From assembly GCA_021161675.1 (NCBI GenBank), contig JAGHAF010000026.1:1-32954 (forward strand): 32,954 nucleotides of DNA, given 5' to 3'. Of the stretch, positions 32,738-32,954 are shown piece by piece; the stretch's first letter is position 1; the number at the start of each line of letters is the position of its first letter. The notes under the pieces are model-generated. The model did not search any database, was not told where the DNA came from, and saw only the letters and a list, made by a program, of their open reading frames with translations. The position numbers and the translations under genes are program-made. Origin of the DNA: Planctomycetota bacterium (GTDB lineage: Bacteria; Planctomycetota; Brocadiia; SM23-32).

Positions 32738-32954
32738 ATGAGCTACTTCCGCCCCAATATAGACGCAATGGACGGCTACACGCCCGGCTTCCAGCCGAAG
32801 GGGACGGACTTCGTGAAGCTGAACACCAATGAGAACCCTTACCCGCCCTCCCCGCGGGCGCTGGAAGCCATCCGGGAACAGATGGGCGAACGCCTGCGCA
32901 AATACCCCGATCCGATGGCTGACCGCTTCCGCGCGGCGGCCGCGGAGGCGCTCA
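32738..32954 (+). CDS. hisC: Histidinol-phosphate aminotransferase, N-terminal part
   Basis: The first 72 residues of a fold-type I PLP aminotransferase; the rest lies beyond the window. MSYFRPNIDAMDGYTPG and KLNTNENPYPPSPRALEAI match the HisC N-terminus, where the NENP segment shapes the substrate site. The ATG at 32738 has AAAGG 4 nt upstream. HisC transaminates imidazole-acetol phosphate with glutamate in histidine synthesis. Some relatives act on aromatic amino acids, so the exact specificity cannot be settled from this fragment. Confidence 0.9.
   Translation, partial: MSYFRPNIDAMDGYTPGFQPKGTDFVKLNTNENPYPPSPRALEAIREQMGERLRKYPDPMADRFRAAAAEAL

Overview
The window is about 33 kb of GC-rich, densely coded bacterial chromosome. 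It reads as ordinary core and accessory genome, with no phage, plasmid, CRISPR or insertion sequence. Complete housekeeping genes (priA, thrS, pgi, tRNA-Gln, the 5' end of hisC) sit among lineage-specific genes: secreted proteins with FG-GAP or HEAT repeats, membrane-anchored coiled-coil proteins, a UPF0182 membrane protein, a stand-alone four-helix-bundle (S23/IVS-type) protein and tandem HARE-HTH domains. A glycyl radical enzyme and a CooC-type nickel ATPase point to an anaerobic or facultative lifestyle. The mix resembles uncultivated bacteria near Planctomycetota, Omnitrophota, Hydrogenedentota or similar phyla. That placement is only an impression; I cannot assign a phylum from the sequence.

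Layout. 1-444 (-): a HARE-HTH protein cut by the window edge. 513-5800 (-): a secreted DUF3352-like protein and, upstream of it, a secreted trypsin-like protease with ten FG-GAP calcium-loop motifs. 5940-8687 (-): a UPF0182 membrane protein. 9038-11088 (-): two one-TM coiled-coil proteins in an operon; the longer one carries a recent in-frame 180-bp-period duplication. 11356-13617 (-): priA. 13898-14989 (+): a membrane-anchored coiled-coil protein. 15062-15136: tRNA-Gln(UUG), followed by nested inverted repeats and the four-helix-bundle gene. 15870-21048 (+): the most unusual locus, a GxGYxYP-family protein followed one base later by a single 1054-aa protein that fuses a glycyl-radical activating enzyme to its glycyl radical enzyme. 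21315-24255 (+): an ABC exporter with an N-terminal zinc-ribbon extension and a DUF1854 protein, the pair called 'cyanophycin metabolism-associated' elsewhere. 24391-26844 (+): a secreted protein of 23 HEAT repeats. 27005-28939 (+): thrS. 28942-30246 (-): a radical SAM protein and a TsaA/TrmO-family protein. 30386-32616 (+): a CooC-like ATPase and pgi. 32738 to the end (+): hisC, partial.

Regulation. Several gene starts are preceded by sigma70-type -35/-10 pairs, most with a 17-bp spacer (upstream of 5800, 8687, 11088, 21315, 27005, 30246, 30386 and, with an 18-bp spacer, hisC). These support several start-codon choices. The promoter between the glycyl radical gene and the ABC transporter lies just downstream of five TTTT tracts spaced exactly 10 bp apart, which predicts intrinsically curved DNA. 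The best candidate for an undescribed system is the GxGYxYP / fused activase-glycyl radical enzyme pair at 15870-21048.
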